This document shows positions 51,916 through 59,879 of a DNA stretch of 64,000 nucleotides, in pieces. The notes under the pieces were generated by a model. That model searched no databases, was not told the DNA's origin, and was given only the letters and a program-made list of their open reading frames with translations. The number at the start of each line of letters is the position of its first letter. Positions within the stretch are counted from its first letter, which is position 1. The position numbers and the translations under genes are program-made. Origin of the DNA: Hominenteromicrobium mulieris (GTDB taxonomy: Bacteria; Bacillota; Clostridia; Oscillospirales; Acutalibacteraceae); the NCBI RefSeq assembly GCF_020687165.1, contig NZ_JAJEQC010000010.1. One strand, written 5' to 3'.

Positions 51916-52020
51916 TTAACTGTCAATGGTGGAAAGGTACAGCTCGGTAATGTCCGGGTCATGCGCGGCGGATTTCATCAGTGTGTCGCAAATGGCCTGC
52001 CGGTTCGGAATTTTATTCAT
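51916..52020 (-). pseudogene. Remnant of transketolase C-terminal subunit gene
   Basis: A 34-codon frame begins MNKIPNRQAICDTLM and matches the start of the C-terminal subunit of split transketolases, which is normally over 300 residues. The similarity ends after about 25 residues and a stop follows. A good GAGGAGG ribosome site is still present. It overlaps the end of the N-subunit remnant by 8 bases, the arrangement of an intact tkt operon. I judge it the product of a large internal or 3' deletion. Confidence 0.7.
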
Positions 52021-52150
52021 GGCACTGCGCCTCCTCTCGTTCGTCAAAGTCGTGCATGATGCTCTTGTATTCCTCGCCATCGCCCATCACGATATAAACG
52101 CGGTAACTTTTGCCGCTGCGTTTGCCTGCAAGCGCCATACCGACGCACAG
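52013..52150 (-). pseudogene. Remnant of transketolase N-terminal subunit gene
   Basis: The minus-strand frame reads VGMALAGK, then YRVYIVMGDGE. This is the thiamine-diphosphate and Mg-binding core of the transketolase N-terminal subunit (GDG motif). The sequence before it is not recognisable. After the GDGE it jumps to a short acidic tail and a stop, so the middle and most of the rest are missing. Only about 30 codons are convincing. It pairs with the C-subunit remnant downstream. Confidence 0.7.
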
Positions 52151-52153
52151 TGT

Positions 52154-52512
52154 TTTGTTGTCAGTCCTCGTGTACCGTACAGAGTGGGAAATAGAGAATA
52201 CCTGTGGCGCGTCTAATTGTTCCTATAAGCGCAATGTAAACCGCTGTATTCCAATGCTGCGGAAAGAAAAAGTTATATCGAAAGTCTAAATGGAGCAATT
52301 TCGTCTTTTTGGTTCGAAAATTGCCAAAATGTTTCTTTTGAGCTGTATGTACATCGTGTGCGCGTCTGTACTGAAACCGCAAAATCCGGCATGAAACCTG
52401 TGGTTGTTTAAACTAACCGATTCTGTTTTAACAAATTGTCCAAAATGGTACGGCTAACTTGCAGGTTGTTTTTTACAAATAATAGAAAATTGTGTTTTTT
52501 GTGTGAAAACTG
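52154..52512. other. Gap without a recognised gene
   Basis: AT-rich sequence between the transketolase remnant and the metal-ATPase operon promoter. I see no ribosome site, no convincing frame and no strong hairpin. A near-palindrome around GTTTAAAC (52408-52415) might be an operator. The gap is probably further decay of the old operon. Confidence 0.4.
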
Positions 52513-52541
52513 TTGAAGTTAGGTAAAAATCGTGCTATTCT
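52513..52541 (+). promoter_or_regulatory. Sigma-A-type promoter of the small-peptide/DUF6110 unit
   Basis: TTGAAG (52513-52518) and TATTCT (52536-52541) with 17-base spacing, about 30 bases before the small peptide start. Confidence 0.6.
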
Positions 52542-52572
52542 TTTGCCAGAACAAACAAGGTGGTGAATGAAT

Positions 52573-52653
52573 ATGAAAATGCATAAGCATTTTGCAAGGC
52601 TTACCGTTTTGTTCTTTGTGCTGACTCTCATCAGCGGACACATGAAAAAATAA
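52573..52653 (+). CDS. Predicted 26-residue hydrophobic small protein
   Basis: A short gene with a promoter at 52513-52541 and a GGTGG-type ribosome site. The peptide starts basic (MKMHKHFAR), has one hydrophobic stretch (LTVLFFVLTLIS, about 10-21) and ends GHMKK. It therefore looks like a single-pass membrane micropeptide. It is followed by a 7-bp hairpin (52662-52682) and then the DUF6110 gene and a metal P-type ATPase. It could be a small regulatory subunit of the pump; no homologue is known to me. Confidence 0.5.
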   Translation: MKMHKHFARLTVLFFVLTLISGHMKK

Positions 52654-52661
52654 TTTTATGA

Positions 52662-52682
52662 GCCGCATGGTTAAAATGCGGC
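52662..52682 (+). other. Hairpin between the small peptide and the DUF6110 gene
   Basis: A perfect 7-bp stem (52662-52668 with 52676-52682) with a 7-nt loop and no T-run. It is probably an mRNA processing or stability element. Confidence 0.5.
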
Positions 52683-52704
52683 CCGCAATACAGGAGGTAT
52701 TTTT

Positions 52705-53007
52705 ATGAATTGGGCAAAAATCGGTCTTTTCGCAGCAGGTGTTCTGTTTGGTACCGCCGGCATCAAGGTGCTCAGCAGCAAGGATGCTAAGAAGGTCTAC
52801 ACCGAGACCACTGCAGCTGCTCTGCGTGCCAAGGAGTGTGTCATGACAACGGTCACGACCATCAAGGAGAACGCAAACGACATCCTGACCGACGCTAAGG
52901 AGATCAACGAGCAGCGCGCTGCCGATGCTGCCGCAGAGGTCATCGAAGATGCAGCTTGCGCATGCACGGAAGAAGCTGCTTCCGCGGAAGAATCCACCGA
53001 AGCTTGA
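52705..53007 (+). CDS. DUF6110 family protein
   Basis: A 100-residue protein with an N-terminal membrane or signal helix (WAKIGLFAAGVLFGTAGIKVLSS) and an Ala/Glu-rich amphipathic helical tail containing four Cys residues. It matches the DUF6110 family, typically found immediately upstream of a heavy-metal P-type ATPase as here. Function unknown; an accessory role to the pump is inferred from the constant linkage. The ribosome site is CAGGAGG. Confidence 0.82.
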   Translation: MNWAKIGLFAAGVLFGTAGIKVLSSKDAKKVYTETTAAALRAKECVMTTVTTIKENANDILTDAKEINEQRAADAAAEVIEDAACACTEEAASAEESTEA

Positions 53008-53037
53008 TCGCGGGTCTATCCCGGGTCTGAATTACCG

Positions 53038-53067
53038 GAGAGCCGCCGAAAGCGGCTCTCTTTTTTC
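53038..53067 (+). terminator. Terminator between the DUF6110 and P-type ATPase genes
   Basis: A 9-bp stem (53038-53046 with 53052-53060) followed by TTTTTT. A further 6-bp hairpin (53076-53092) follows. Since I see no good promoter for the ATPase, this terminator is probably leaky and lowers pump expression relative to the DUF6110 protein. Confidence 0.75.
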
Positions 53068-53125
53068 GTTCATCCGCTCCGCTTTTCGGAGCTTCCAATA
53101 TATTGTTGCATAGAAGGATAAAGTT

Positions 53126-55219
53126 ATGAAGTGTAAAATTCTGCATGAAGCGCGCGGGCACATGCGTGTACATCTCGTCTGCGGCCGCATGACGCTGAAA
53201 GAAGCCGATGTTTTAGAGTATTACCTGCGCGCCGTGGACGGCGTAAAGGAAGTTAAGGTCTACGACCGCACACAGGACGCCGTCATCGTCTATCAAAACG
53301 ACCGCACATCCCTTATTCGTGCGCTCGCGACATTCTCGTTCGCAAAAGCCGAAAGCATGGAGCTTGTGCCGGATCACACCGCCCGCGCATTGAACCGCGA
53401 GTTTGAAGACAAGCTCGTCTTCACGGTGCTGCGCCGCGCCATGGCTAAAATGTTCTTCCCGGCGCCCATTCGCATGATGCTTGCCATCATCCGCTCCGCA
53501 AAGTACATCAAAGAGGGCGTTAAGGCGCTGCTGCACGGCCATCTCTCCGTTGCTGTGCTTGATGCCACTGCCGTCACCGTTTCTCTTGTGCGCGGCGATT
53601 TCGATACGGCAGGCTCCGTCATGTTCATGCTGCGCCTCGGCGAGATTCTCGAGGAGTGGACGCACAAAAAGTCTGTTGCCGACCTCGCGGGCGCCATGTC
53701 CCTCAATGTCGATAAGGTCTGGCTCAAGACGAACGGCACCGAGGTGCTCATGCCGATCGGCGACATTCAGGCGGGCGACCGCATCGTTGTGCGCACGGGC
53801 AATATGATTCCGCTTGACGGTAAGGTCGTCGAGGGTGAAGCTTTGGTCAATCAAGCCTCTATGACCGGCGAATCTCTGCCGGTGCAGAAGTCCGTCGGCA
53901 GCTACGTGTATGCCGGCACCGTCGCCGAAGAGGGCGAGTGCGTCATCTGCGTCGAAAAAGCTATGGGCGGCGGCCGTTATGACCGCATCGTCCACATGAT
54001 CGAAGAATCCGAAAAATTGAAATCCACCGCAGAAGACAAGGCTTCCCGCCTTGCCGATAAGCTTGTGCCGTACACGCTTGGCGGCACGGCGCTGACCTAT
54101 CTGCTCACACGCAACGTCACAAAGATGCTCGCCGTGCTGATGGTCGATTTCTCCTGCGCATTAAAGCTCTCCATGCCGATCGCGGTGCTGTCCGCAATGC
54201 GCGAGAGCAGCGCACACCATATTTCCGTCAAGGGCGGCCGCTTCATGGAGGCCGTTGCAAACGCCGATACCATTGTGTTCGATAAAACCGGCACGCTGAC
54301 GTACGCAACACCGCGTGTTGCCATGATCGAAACGTTCGGCGACCGTGAGGAAAGCGAAATGCTGCGCCTTGCCGCCTGCCTTGAGGAGCATTACCCGCAC
54401 TCCATGGCAAACGCTGTCGTGGCCGAAGCCAAGGACCGCGGCCTCTCCCACGAAGAGTACCATTCTCGCGTGGAATACGTCGTCGCGCACGGCATTTCCA
54501 GCACTGTGGAGGGCAAAAAGGTCATCATCGGCAGCGCGCACTTCGTTTTTGAAGACGAGGGCTGCGTGATCCCGGAGGGCGAAGAAGCGAAGTTCAACGC
54601 ACTTCCGGCCGAGTATTCGCACCTTTATCTGTGCATTTCCGGTGTGCTCGCAGCCGTCATCTGTATCTCCGACCCGCTGCGTAAGGAAGCAAAGGACGCC
54701 ATCTGCGCTCTGCACGCTTGCGGCATCAAGAAGGTTGTCATGATGACCGGCGATAATCGCAAGACCGCCGAAGCCGTTGCAGCAGAGGTCGGCGTGGACG
54801 AGTTCTACGCCGAAGTGCTGCCGGAGGATAAGGCGAACTTCATCCGCCGCGAAAAAGAAATGGGCCGCACCGTTATCATGGTCGGCGACGGCGTGAACGA
54901 TTCTCCGGCGCTGTCCGAAGCTAGCGTCGGCGTTGCCATCAATACCGGCGCCGCCATTGCCAGAGAGATCGCGGACATCACCGTTGCGGCAGGCGATCTC
55001 TATGAGCTCGTCACCCTGCGTCAGCTCAGCACTGCGCTCATGGCGCGCATCCACCGCAACTACCGTTTCATCGTCGGCTTCAACCTCATGCTTATCCTGA
55101 TCGGCGTAGGCGGAATCATCCAGCCGACTACCTCCGCACTCCTGCACAATATGTCCACACTCGGCATCAGCCTCAAAAGCATGACAGATCTTCTGCCGAA
55201 AAAAGCAGAGGAAGAGTAA
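53126..55219 (+). CDS. Heavy-metal P-type ATPase, CtpC-like
   Basis: A 697-residue metal-transport ATPase of the P1B class. The N-terminal 70 residues have an HMA-like fold without CxxC. The membrane metal site is SCALKLSMP (343-351) rather than the copper-type CPC. The phosphorylation site is Asp386 in DKTGTLT, with MTGES in the actuator and MVGDGVNDSPALSEA in the hinge. The SCALK-type motif is that of the CtpC group, for which manganese or zinc transport is discussed in the literature. Linkage to DUF6110 and a micropeptide suggests a three-part system. Start ATG after AAGGATAAAG. Confidence 0.9.
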   Translation: MKCKILHEARGHMRVHLVCGRMTLKEADVLEYYLRAVDGVKEVKVYDRTQDAVIVYQNDRTSLIRALATFSFAKAESMELVPDHTARALNREFEDKLVFTVLRRAMAKMFFPAPIRMMLAIIRSAKYIKEGVKALLHGHLSVAVLDATAVTVSLVRGDFDTAGSVMFMLRLGEILEEWTHKKSVADLAGAMSLNVDKVWLKTNGTEVLMPIGDIQAGDRIVVRTGNMIPLDGKVVEGEALVNQASMTGESLPVQKSVGSYVYAGTVAEEGECVICVEKAMGGGRYDRIVHMIEESEKLKSTAEDKASRLADKLVPYTLGGTALTYLLTRNVTKMLAVLMVDFSCALKLSMPIAVLSAMRESSAHHISVKGGRFMEAVANADTIVFDKTGTLTYATPRVAMIETFGDREESEMLRLAACLEEHYPHSMANAVVAEAKDRGLSHEEYHSRVEYVVAHGISSTVEGKKVIIGSAHFVFEDEGCVIPEGEEAKFNALPAEYSHLYLCISGVLAAVICISDPLRKEAKDAICALHACGIKKVVMMTGDNRKTAEAVAAEVGVDEFYAEVLPEDKANFIRREKEMGRTVIMVGDGVNDSPALSEASVGVAINTGAAIAREIADITVAAGDLYELVTLRQLSTALMARIHRNYRFIVGFNLMLILIGVGGIIQPTTSALLHNMSTLGISLKSMTDLLPKKAEEE

Positions 55220-55246
55220 GAAAAGAAGCTTCCCGTAACGGCGGTC

Positions 55247-55440
55247 AAAAGTTTTCGCCAGCCTTTTTTAAAAGACTGCGGGTACTTAGGGCAGCGCCCT
55301 AAGTTGCTTTCATCAGAAAGCGAAATCTCTTTGCCTACATAAAATTAGGAAAGTTGTTTTGAATGTCCGGGGGACATTCAAATCGTAGGGAACCCAGTTG
55401 CATGGGTCCCTGCAAGGGCGGTCATTGACCGCCCTTTTTT
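55247..55440 (+). repeat. Multi-hairpin dispersed element, copy A
   Basis: A chain of hairpins: 55285-55303 (8 bp, AGC loop), 55304-55323 (8 bp), 55358-55382 (11 bp), a conserved-sequence hairpin at 55387-55411 and a 9-bp terminal hairpin (55415-55435) followed by TTTTT. A first, degenerate hairpin lies near 55256-55281. A second copy at 63005-63193 has the same hairpins in the same order with different stem sequences but kept pairing. Copy A starts 27 bases after the P-type ATPase stop and its last hairpin can serve as that gene's terminator. Confidence 0.85.
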
Positions 55441-55549
55441 ACATCCAAACCCGCGCTTTGCCGCGCCGCTCTGCAGTGCCCTTTCACGCTTTATTGCGCA
55501 ATGGGTAAAAGGGTACAAAAAGAAATTTAAAATAAAGCGCATTTACTAC

Positions 55550-55578
55550 TCGACAAGACGCCAACTTCGGTGTATACT
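55550..55578 (+). promoter_or_regulatory. Sigma-A-type promoter of nrdDG
   Basis: TCGACA (55550-55555) and TATACT (55573-55578) with 17-base spacing; the leader is about 150 bases. In the leader a 7-bp stem with one bulge lies around 55685-55707. Confidence 0.7.
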
Positions 55579-55612
55579 GGTAGGGTGCTTGCGGCAGGAA
55601 CCGCAAAAACAA

Positions 55613-55628
55613 ACACAATATCTTGTGG
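55613..55628 (+). promoter_or_regulatory. NrdR box upstream of nrdD
   Basis: ACACAATATCTTGTGG fits the NrdR repressor consensus well. It lies about 30 bases after the predicted transcript start. A convincing second box at helical-phase spacing was not found, although NrdR sites usually come in pairs. Confidence 0.6.
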
Positions 55629-55736
55629 TTACGCATAAATATTCAATATAAAGAAAATTATGGAAACTGATTATGAAAACCAAAGGGGCTGGAAACATGC
55701 AGCTCCCGCAGGCGGTATGAAGGAGCGGTAAGGAAC

Positions 55737-57896
55737 ATGAAGATCATTAAGAGAAACGGCTCGGAAGCAGCGTTCGATATTACTAAGATTATCGTCGCTG
55801 TCTCCAAGGCAAACAAAGAGATCGACGAGCGTCAGAGACTTACGAACGAACAAATTCGCACAATTGCTGCAAATGTCGAAGGAGCGTGCGTCGCCATGGG
55901 GCGTGCAGCGTCCGTGGAAGAAATACAGGACCTCGTAGAAAAGCAGATCATGGGGCAGGGTGCGTTCGATGTCGCTAAGGAGTATATCTGTTACCGCTAT
56001 ACGCGTTCGCTTGCGCGCCGCGCCAATACCACCGATAACCAGATTCTCAGCCTTATCGAGTGCAACAACGAGGAAGTCAAGCAGGAAAACGCGAATAAAA
56101 ATCCAACCGTAAACAGCGTCCAGCGCGATTACATGGCCGGCGAGGTCTCCAAAGACATCGCGCGCCGCATTTTGCTTCCGCGCGAAATCGTCGAAGCCCA
56201 CGAGCAGGGCATCATCCATTTCCATGATATGGACTATTTCGCGCAGCACATGCACAACTGCGACCTCGTCAACCTCGAAGACATGCTGCAAAACGGCACG
56301 GTCATCACCGGCACGCTCATTGAAAAGCCGCACAGCTTCTCCACCGCCTGCAACATCGCCACGCAAATCGTCGCGCAGGTTGCAAGTAACCAGTACGGCG
56401 GCCAGAGCATCAGCCTCGCACACCTCGCGCCGTTCGTGCAGATCTCCCGCGAGAAAATCCGCCGTGAGGTCGAAGTCGAGATCGGCGAGCTTGGCGTTTC
56501 CCCGGATGAGGCCCAAATCTCCAAAATGGTGGAGCGCCGTCTGCGTGAGGAGATCAAGCGCGGCGTGCAGACCATCCAGTATCAGGTCGTGACTTTGATG
56601 ACGACGAACGGTCAGGCGCCGTTCATCACCGTGTTTATGTATCTGAACGAGGCGAAAAACGAGCGCGAAAAGCGCGACCTCGCCATGATTATCGAGGAAG
56701 TGCTGCTCCAGCGCTATGAGGGCGTCAAAAACGAAAAGGGTGTGTGGGTTACCCCGGCATTCCCAAAGCTCATTTATGTTTTGCAGGAGGATAACATTAC
56801 CCCCGGCAGCGAATACTATTACCTCACCGAGCTTGCCGCAAAGTGCACCGCAAAGCGCATGGTGCCGGACTACATCTCCGAAAAGAAGATGAAAGAGCTC
56901 AAAGAGGGCAACTGCTTCCCGGTCATGGGTTGCCGCAGCGCGTTAAGCCCGTGGAAGGATGAAAACGGCAACTATAAGTTCTACGGCCGCTTCAATCAGG
57001 GCGTCGTCACACTGAATCTTGTCGATGTTGCGCTCAGCTCCGGCGGCGATATGGAGAAATTCTGGAAGGTCTTCGATGAACGCCTCGACCTGTGCTACCG
57101 CGCACTCATGTGCCGCCACAACCGCTTGAAGGGCACATTGTCCGACGCCGCGCCAATCCTTTGGCAGTACGGCGCAATCTCCCGCCTCAAAAAAGGCGAG
57201 CCCATCGATGCGCTTCTCTACGGCGGCTATTCCACCATTTCGCTCGGCTATGCCGGTCTGTGTGAGTGCGTGCGCTACATGACGGGCAAATCCCACACGG
57301 ACCCCAGCGCAACGCCGTTTGCGCTCGCTGTCATGAAGTACATGAACGCTGCGTGCGAAAAATGGAAGGCAGAGACCACCATCGGCTTCGGTCTGTACGG
57401 CACGCCGCTCGAGAGCACCACGTACAAGTTCGCAAAGTGCCTCCAGCGCCGCTTCGGCATCATCCCGGGCGTCACGGATAAGCCGTATATCACAAACAGC
57501 TACCACGTCCACGTTACCGAGCATATTGACGCGTTTGAAAAGCTCCGCTTCGAGTCGCAGTTTCAGGCGCTTTCCACCGGCGGTGCGATCAGCTATGTCG
57601 AGGTCCCGAATATGCAGAATAACCTCGAAGCCGTCCTGCAGATCATCCGCTATATCTACGATAACATCATGTACGCCGAGCTTAACACCAAGAGCGATTA
57701 TTGCCAGAAGTGCGGCTACGACGGTGAGATTCAGATCGTCGAGGATGACGGCAAGCTCGTCTGGGAGTGCCCGAACTGCGGCAACCGCGACCAGGATACC
57801 ATGAACGTCGCCCGCCGCACCTGCGGTTACATCGGCACCCAGTTCTGGAACCAGGGCCGTACCGCCGAAATCAAAGAGCGCGTGCTGCACTTGTAA
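55737..57896 (+). CDS. nrdD: Anaerobic ribonucleoside-triphosphate reductase
   Basis: The glycyl-radical enzyme that makes dNTPs without oxygen. The 719-residue protein has an N-terminal ATP-cone (MKIIKRNGSEAAFDITKI, about 1-90), the catalytic barrel with VMGCRSALSPWKDENGN, a C-terminal zinc site made of two CxxC pairs (CQKC and CPNC) and the glycyl-radical loop RTCGYIG with Gly697. All key parts are present. Start ATG after AAGGA. It is the first gene of the nrdDG operon; an NrdR box suggests repression when dNTPs are plentiful. Confidence 0.96.
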   Translation: MKIIKRNGSEAAFDITKIIVAVSKANKEIDERQRLTNEQIRTIAANVEGACVAMGRAASVEEIQDLVEKQIMGQGAFDVAKEYICYRYTRSLARRANTTDNQILSLIECNNEEVKQENANKNPTVNSVQRDYMAGEVSKDIARRILLPREIVEAHEQGIIHFHDMDYFAQHMHNCDLVNLEDMLQNGTVITGTLIEKPHSFSTACNIATQIVAQVASNQYGGQSISLAHLAPFVQISREKIRREVEVEIGELGVSPDEAQISKMVERRLREEIKRGVQTIQYQVVTLMTTNGQAPFITVFMYLNEAKNEREKRDLAMIIEEVLLQRYEGVKNEKGVWVTPAFPKLIYVLQEDNITPGSEYYYLTELAAKCTAKRMVPDYISEKKMKELKEGNCFPVMGCRSALSPWKDENGNYKFYGRFNQGVVTLNLVDVALSSGGDMEKFWKVFDERLDLCYRALMCRHNRLKGTLSDAAPILWQYGAISRLKKGEPIDALLYGGYSTISLGYAGLCECVRYMTGKSHTDPSATPFALAVMKYMNAACEKWKAETTIGFGLYGTPLESTTYKFAKCLQRRFGIIPGVTDKPYITNSYHVHVTEHIDAFEKLRFESQFQALSTGGAISYVEVPNMQNNLEAVLQIIRYIYDNIMYAELNTKSDYCQKCGYDGEIQIVEDDGKLVWECPNCGNRDQDTMNVARRTCGYIGTQFWNQGRTAEIKERVLHL

Positions 57897-57921
57897 TTAA
57901 GTCAAAATCAAGAATAAACAG

Positions 57922-57951
57922 TACCGCACAGGGCAGGCGCTTTGTGCGGTA
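57922..57951 (+). other. Hairpin between nrdD and nrdG
   Basis: A perfect 9-bp stem (57922-57930 with 57943-57951) followed only by ATTTC. It is probably a stability hairpin or leaky terminator giving more NrdD than its activase. Confidence 0.55.
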
Positions 57952-57974
57952 TTTCATGAATAGAGGAAACCATC

Positions 57975-58505
57975 ATGAATTACGGTGAGATCAAAAAAAC
58001 CGACATCGCAAACGGCATCGGCGTGCGCGTCACGCTGTTCGTCTCCGGCTGCACGCGCCACTGCAAAAACTGCTTCAACGCCGAAACGTGGGATTTCAAC
58101 TACGGCAAGCCGTTTACAAAAGAAACGGAAGACGAGGTGCTCGCAGCCCTTGCACCCGGTTTCATCAACGGTTTAACTTTGCTCGGCGGCGAGCCCATGG
58201 AGCCGCAGAATCAACGCGCTTTGGTGCCGTTTCTGCACCGCGTTCGCAAGCTATACCCCGAAAAGGACATCTGGTGCTATTCCGGTTCTACCCTGGAGAC
58301 CGATATGCTGAAAGACGGCGGCCGCAACCGCTGCGAGGTCACGGACGAATTCCTGTCCCTGCTCGACGTGCTCGTCGACGGCGCATTCGTTGATGAACTC
58401 AAAGACATTTCCCTGCGCTTTCGCGGCTCGTCGAACCAGCGCATCATCGATATGAACAAGACCCGCGAAACCGGGGAAGTCACCCTCTGGAACGCGAAAC
58501 CGTAA
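57975..58505 (+). CDS. nrdG: Anaerobic ribonucleotide reductase activating protein
   Basis: The radical-SAM activase that installs the glycyl radical in NrdD. The 176-residue length is typical. The Fe-S cluster motif is CTRHCKNC (Cys26, Cys30, Cys33), with the SAM-binding LLGGEPM (near residue 65) downstream. Start ATG after AGAGGAAA. It forms an operon with nrdD. Confidence 0.95.
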   Translation: MNYGEIKKTDIANGIGVRVTLFVSGCTRHCKNCFNAETWDFNYGKPFTKETEDEVLAALAPGFINGLTLLGGEPMEPQNQRALVPFLHRVRKLYPEKDIWCYSGSTLETDMLKDGGRNRCEVTDEFLSLLDVLVDGAFVDELKDISLRFRGSSNQRIIDMNKTRETGEVTLWNAKP

Positions 58506-58520
58506 AAAGTAACCGAAAAC

Positions 58521-58566
58521 GCCGCTCGACTGCTGTGTTTAGAACAGTGCCGGGCGGCATTTTTTA
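58521..58566 (+). terminator. Terminator of nrdDG
   Basis: An 8-bp stem (58521-58528 with 58551-58558, one T-G pair) with extra pairs inside, followed by ATTTTTT. Confidence 0.8.
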
Positions 58567-58628
58567 TTTTTCTACACGCGCAGCAACGCAGGAATTCAAA
58601 ATAAGTTAGAAATCGCTAACTTTTTCTC

Positions 58629-58658
58629 TTGACATTTTATATTGTCGAGGTATATAAT
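58629..58658 (+). promoter_or_regulatory. Promoter of the HMA gene, copper-regulon type
   Basis: TTGACA (58629-58634) and TATAAT (58653-58658), 18-base spacing. The -10 region and the following operator share a nearly identical 20-base stretch with the csoR-copA promoter, so both belong to one regulon. Confidence 0.8.
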
Positions 58659-58662
58659 CAAG

Positions 58663-58679
58663 ATACCCCCAAAGGGTAT
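58663..58679 (+). promoter_or_regulatory. CsoR-type operator at the HMA gene
   Basis: ATACCC, 5-base spacer, GGGTAT: an inverted repeat covering the predicted +1, identical in design to the two operators before csoR. A small 6-bp hairpin (58681-58696) follows in the leader. Confidence 0.7.
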
Positions 58680-58729
58680 ATGAGAGTCTTCTCTCACAAG
58701 AACTATTTTCACAAAAGGAAGCGGTTTAA

Positions 58730-59140
58730 ATGCGTACATATATTTTGAATGCGACCGGCGCGGATATCAGCCCTGCTACGATCATCATCTGTGGGGTGAT
58801 TGCGGCTATTTGTATTTTTGCGGTCATCAGCTACCGCAAAAAATTGAAGAACGGCTGCTGCGGCGGTGGCGGCGATGAAGTGAAGCACGTCAAGCCGCAG
58901 GATACAAACGTGAACGACTACGACCACGTTTACCGCATGGACATCGAGGGCATGCACTGCAAAAACTGCGCCATGCGCATTGAAAACGTGTTCAACGAGC
59001 AGCCGGACTGCATGGCAAAGGTCGACCTCGCCGGCAAATTCGTGCGCATCTACACAAAGAAGCCCGTCGAAGAAGTCGTTTTGAAGCAGACCGTCTGGCA
59101 CGCCGGCTACGAGCCGAAAACCGTCACCGTCGAAAAATAA
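58730..59140 (+). CDS. Membrane-anchored HMA metal-binding protein
   Basis: A 136-residue protein with an extracellular N-terminus of about 17 residues, one membrane helix (about 18-35), a Lys-rich turn with a NGCCGGGG cysteine cluster (as in FeoB-associated Cys-rich membrane proteins), and a C-terminal heavy-metal-associated domain with GMHCKNC. It probably collects copper at the inner membrane face and hands it to CopA. A CsoR-type operator in its promoter ties it to the copper response. Start ATG after AAAGGAAG. Confidence 0.85.
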   Translation: MRTYILNATGADISPATIIICGVIAAICIFAVISYRKKLKNGCCGGGGDEVKHVKPQDTNVNDYDHVYRMDIEGMHCKNCAMRIENVFNEQPDCMAKVDLAGKFVRIYTKKPVEEVVLKQTVWHAGYEPKTVTVEK

Positions 59141-59147
59141 GACGGAA

Positions 59148-59176
59148 TTGAAATTCAAAGAAAAGCGTGGTATACT
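59148..59176 (+). promoter_or_regulatory. Sigma-A-type promoter for luxS
   Basis: TTGAAA (59148-59153) and TATACT (59171-59176) with 17-base spacing, about 43 bases before luxS. Confidence 0.7.
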
Positions 59177-59218
59177 CTAAGAAATTCCCGAAATTATAGA
59201 AGAAAGTGATGATAGAGT

Positions 59219-59680
59219 ATGAAAAAGATCGCCAGCTTTTCCGTCAATCATGATAAGCTCAAAAAAGGCATGTACGTTTCCCGCATCGACGGCGACGTTG
59301 TAACCTACGACCTGCGCATGAAGGTGCCGAACGCCGGAGATTACCTCTCAAACGGCGCGCTTCACACGTTCGAGCATCTTTTCGCCACGTATGCGCGCAA
59401 CTCCGCGTTGTCTGATTCCGTCATCTACGTCGGCCCCATGGGCTGCCGCACGGGCTTCTATTTCCTCCTGCGCGACAACGTGAGCCGCCTAGATGCCCTG
59501 CATCTCGTGCAGGAATCCTTCGCGTTCATCCGCGATTTTGAGGGAGAGATCCCCGGCAGCCGCCGCGAAGAGTGCGGCAACTACAAAGAGCACGACCTCA
59601 AGGGCGCCAAAGAGACTGCCGTTGATATGCTCGAGGTCCTCAAGGACTGGACGCCGGAGAAAATGGAATACGAAGCGTAA
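59219..59680 (+). CDS. luxS: S-ribosylhomocysteine lyase LuxS
   Basis: LuxS splits S-ribosylhomocysteine into homocysteine and the precursor of autoinducer-2. The 153-residue protein has the metal ligands His49 and His53 in HTFEHLFAT and Cys119 in EECGNY. The catalytic Cys76 lies in PMGCRTGFY. Length and motifs are complete. It has its own promoter and terminator and lies between the two copper-regulated units without obvious functional linkage. Confidence 0.96.
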   Translation: MKKIASFSVNHDKLKKGMYVSRIDGDVVTYDLRMKVPNAGDYLSNGALHTFEHLFATYARNSALSDSVIYVGPMGCRTGFYFLLRDNVSRLDALHLVQESFAFIRDFEGEIPGSRREECGNYKEHDLKGAKETAVDMLEVLKDWTPEKMEYEA

Positions 59681-59701
59681 GTCAAGCTAAGATTAACACC
59701 C

Positions 59702-59740
59702 AAAGCACCGTTTTGAGCCAAAAGCCAAGCGGTGCTTTTT
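59702..59740 (+). terminator. Terminator of luxS
   Basis: A 9-bp stem (59702-59710 with 59730-59738) followed by a T-run. Confidence 0.8.
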
Positions 59741-59799
59741 ACTTTAAATGCAGGTCAAAAATCCGGGCAGAATATTTTTGAAAAAAGCTAAAATAAGAG

Positions 59800-59829
59800 T
59801 TGACAATATACCCTATATGGGTATATAAT
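59800..59829 (+). promoter_or_regulatory. Promoter of csoR-copA
   Basis: TTGACA (59800-59805) and TATAAT (59824-59829), 18-base spacing, with one operator filling the spacer and another over +1. Confidence 0.85.
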
Positions 59830-59850
59830 CAAGATACCCCAAGAGGGTAT
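59807..59850 (+). promoter_or_regulatory. Two CsoR-type operators at csoR-copA
   Basis: Operator 1 (59807-59825) is TATACCC, 5-base spacer, GGGTATA, lying between -35 and -10. Operator 2 (59834-59850) is ATACCC, 5-base spacer, GGGTAT, covering the start site. Repressor at both would block polymerase fully; copper binding to CsoR would release it. Confidence 0.75.
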
Positions 59851-59879
59851 ATAAAGCGAAATCGGAAAGGAGAATTCCG

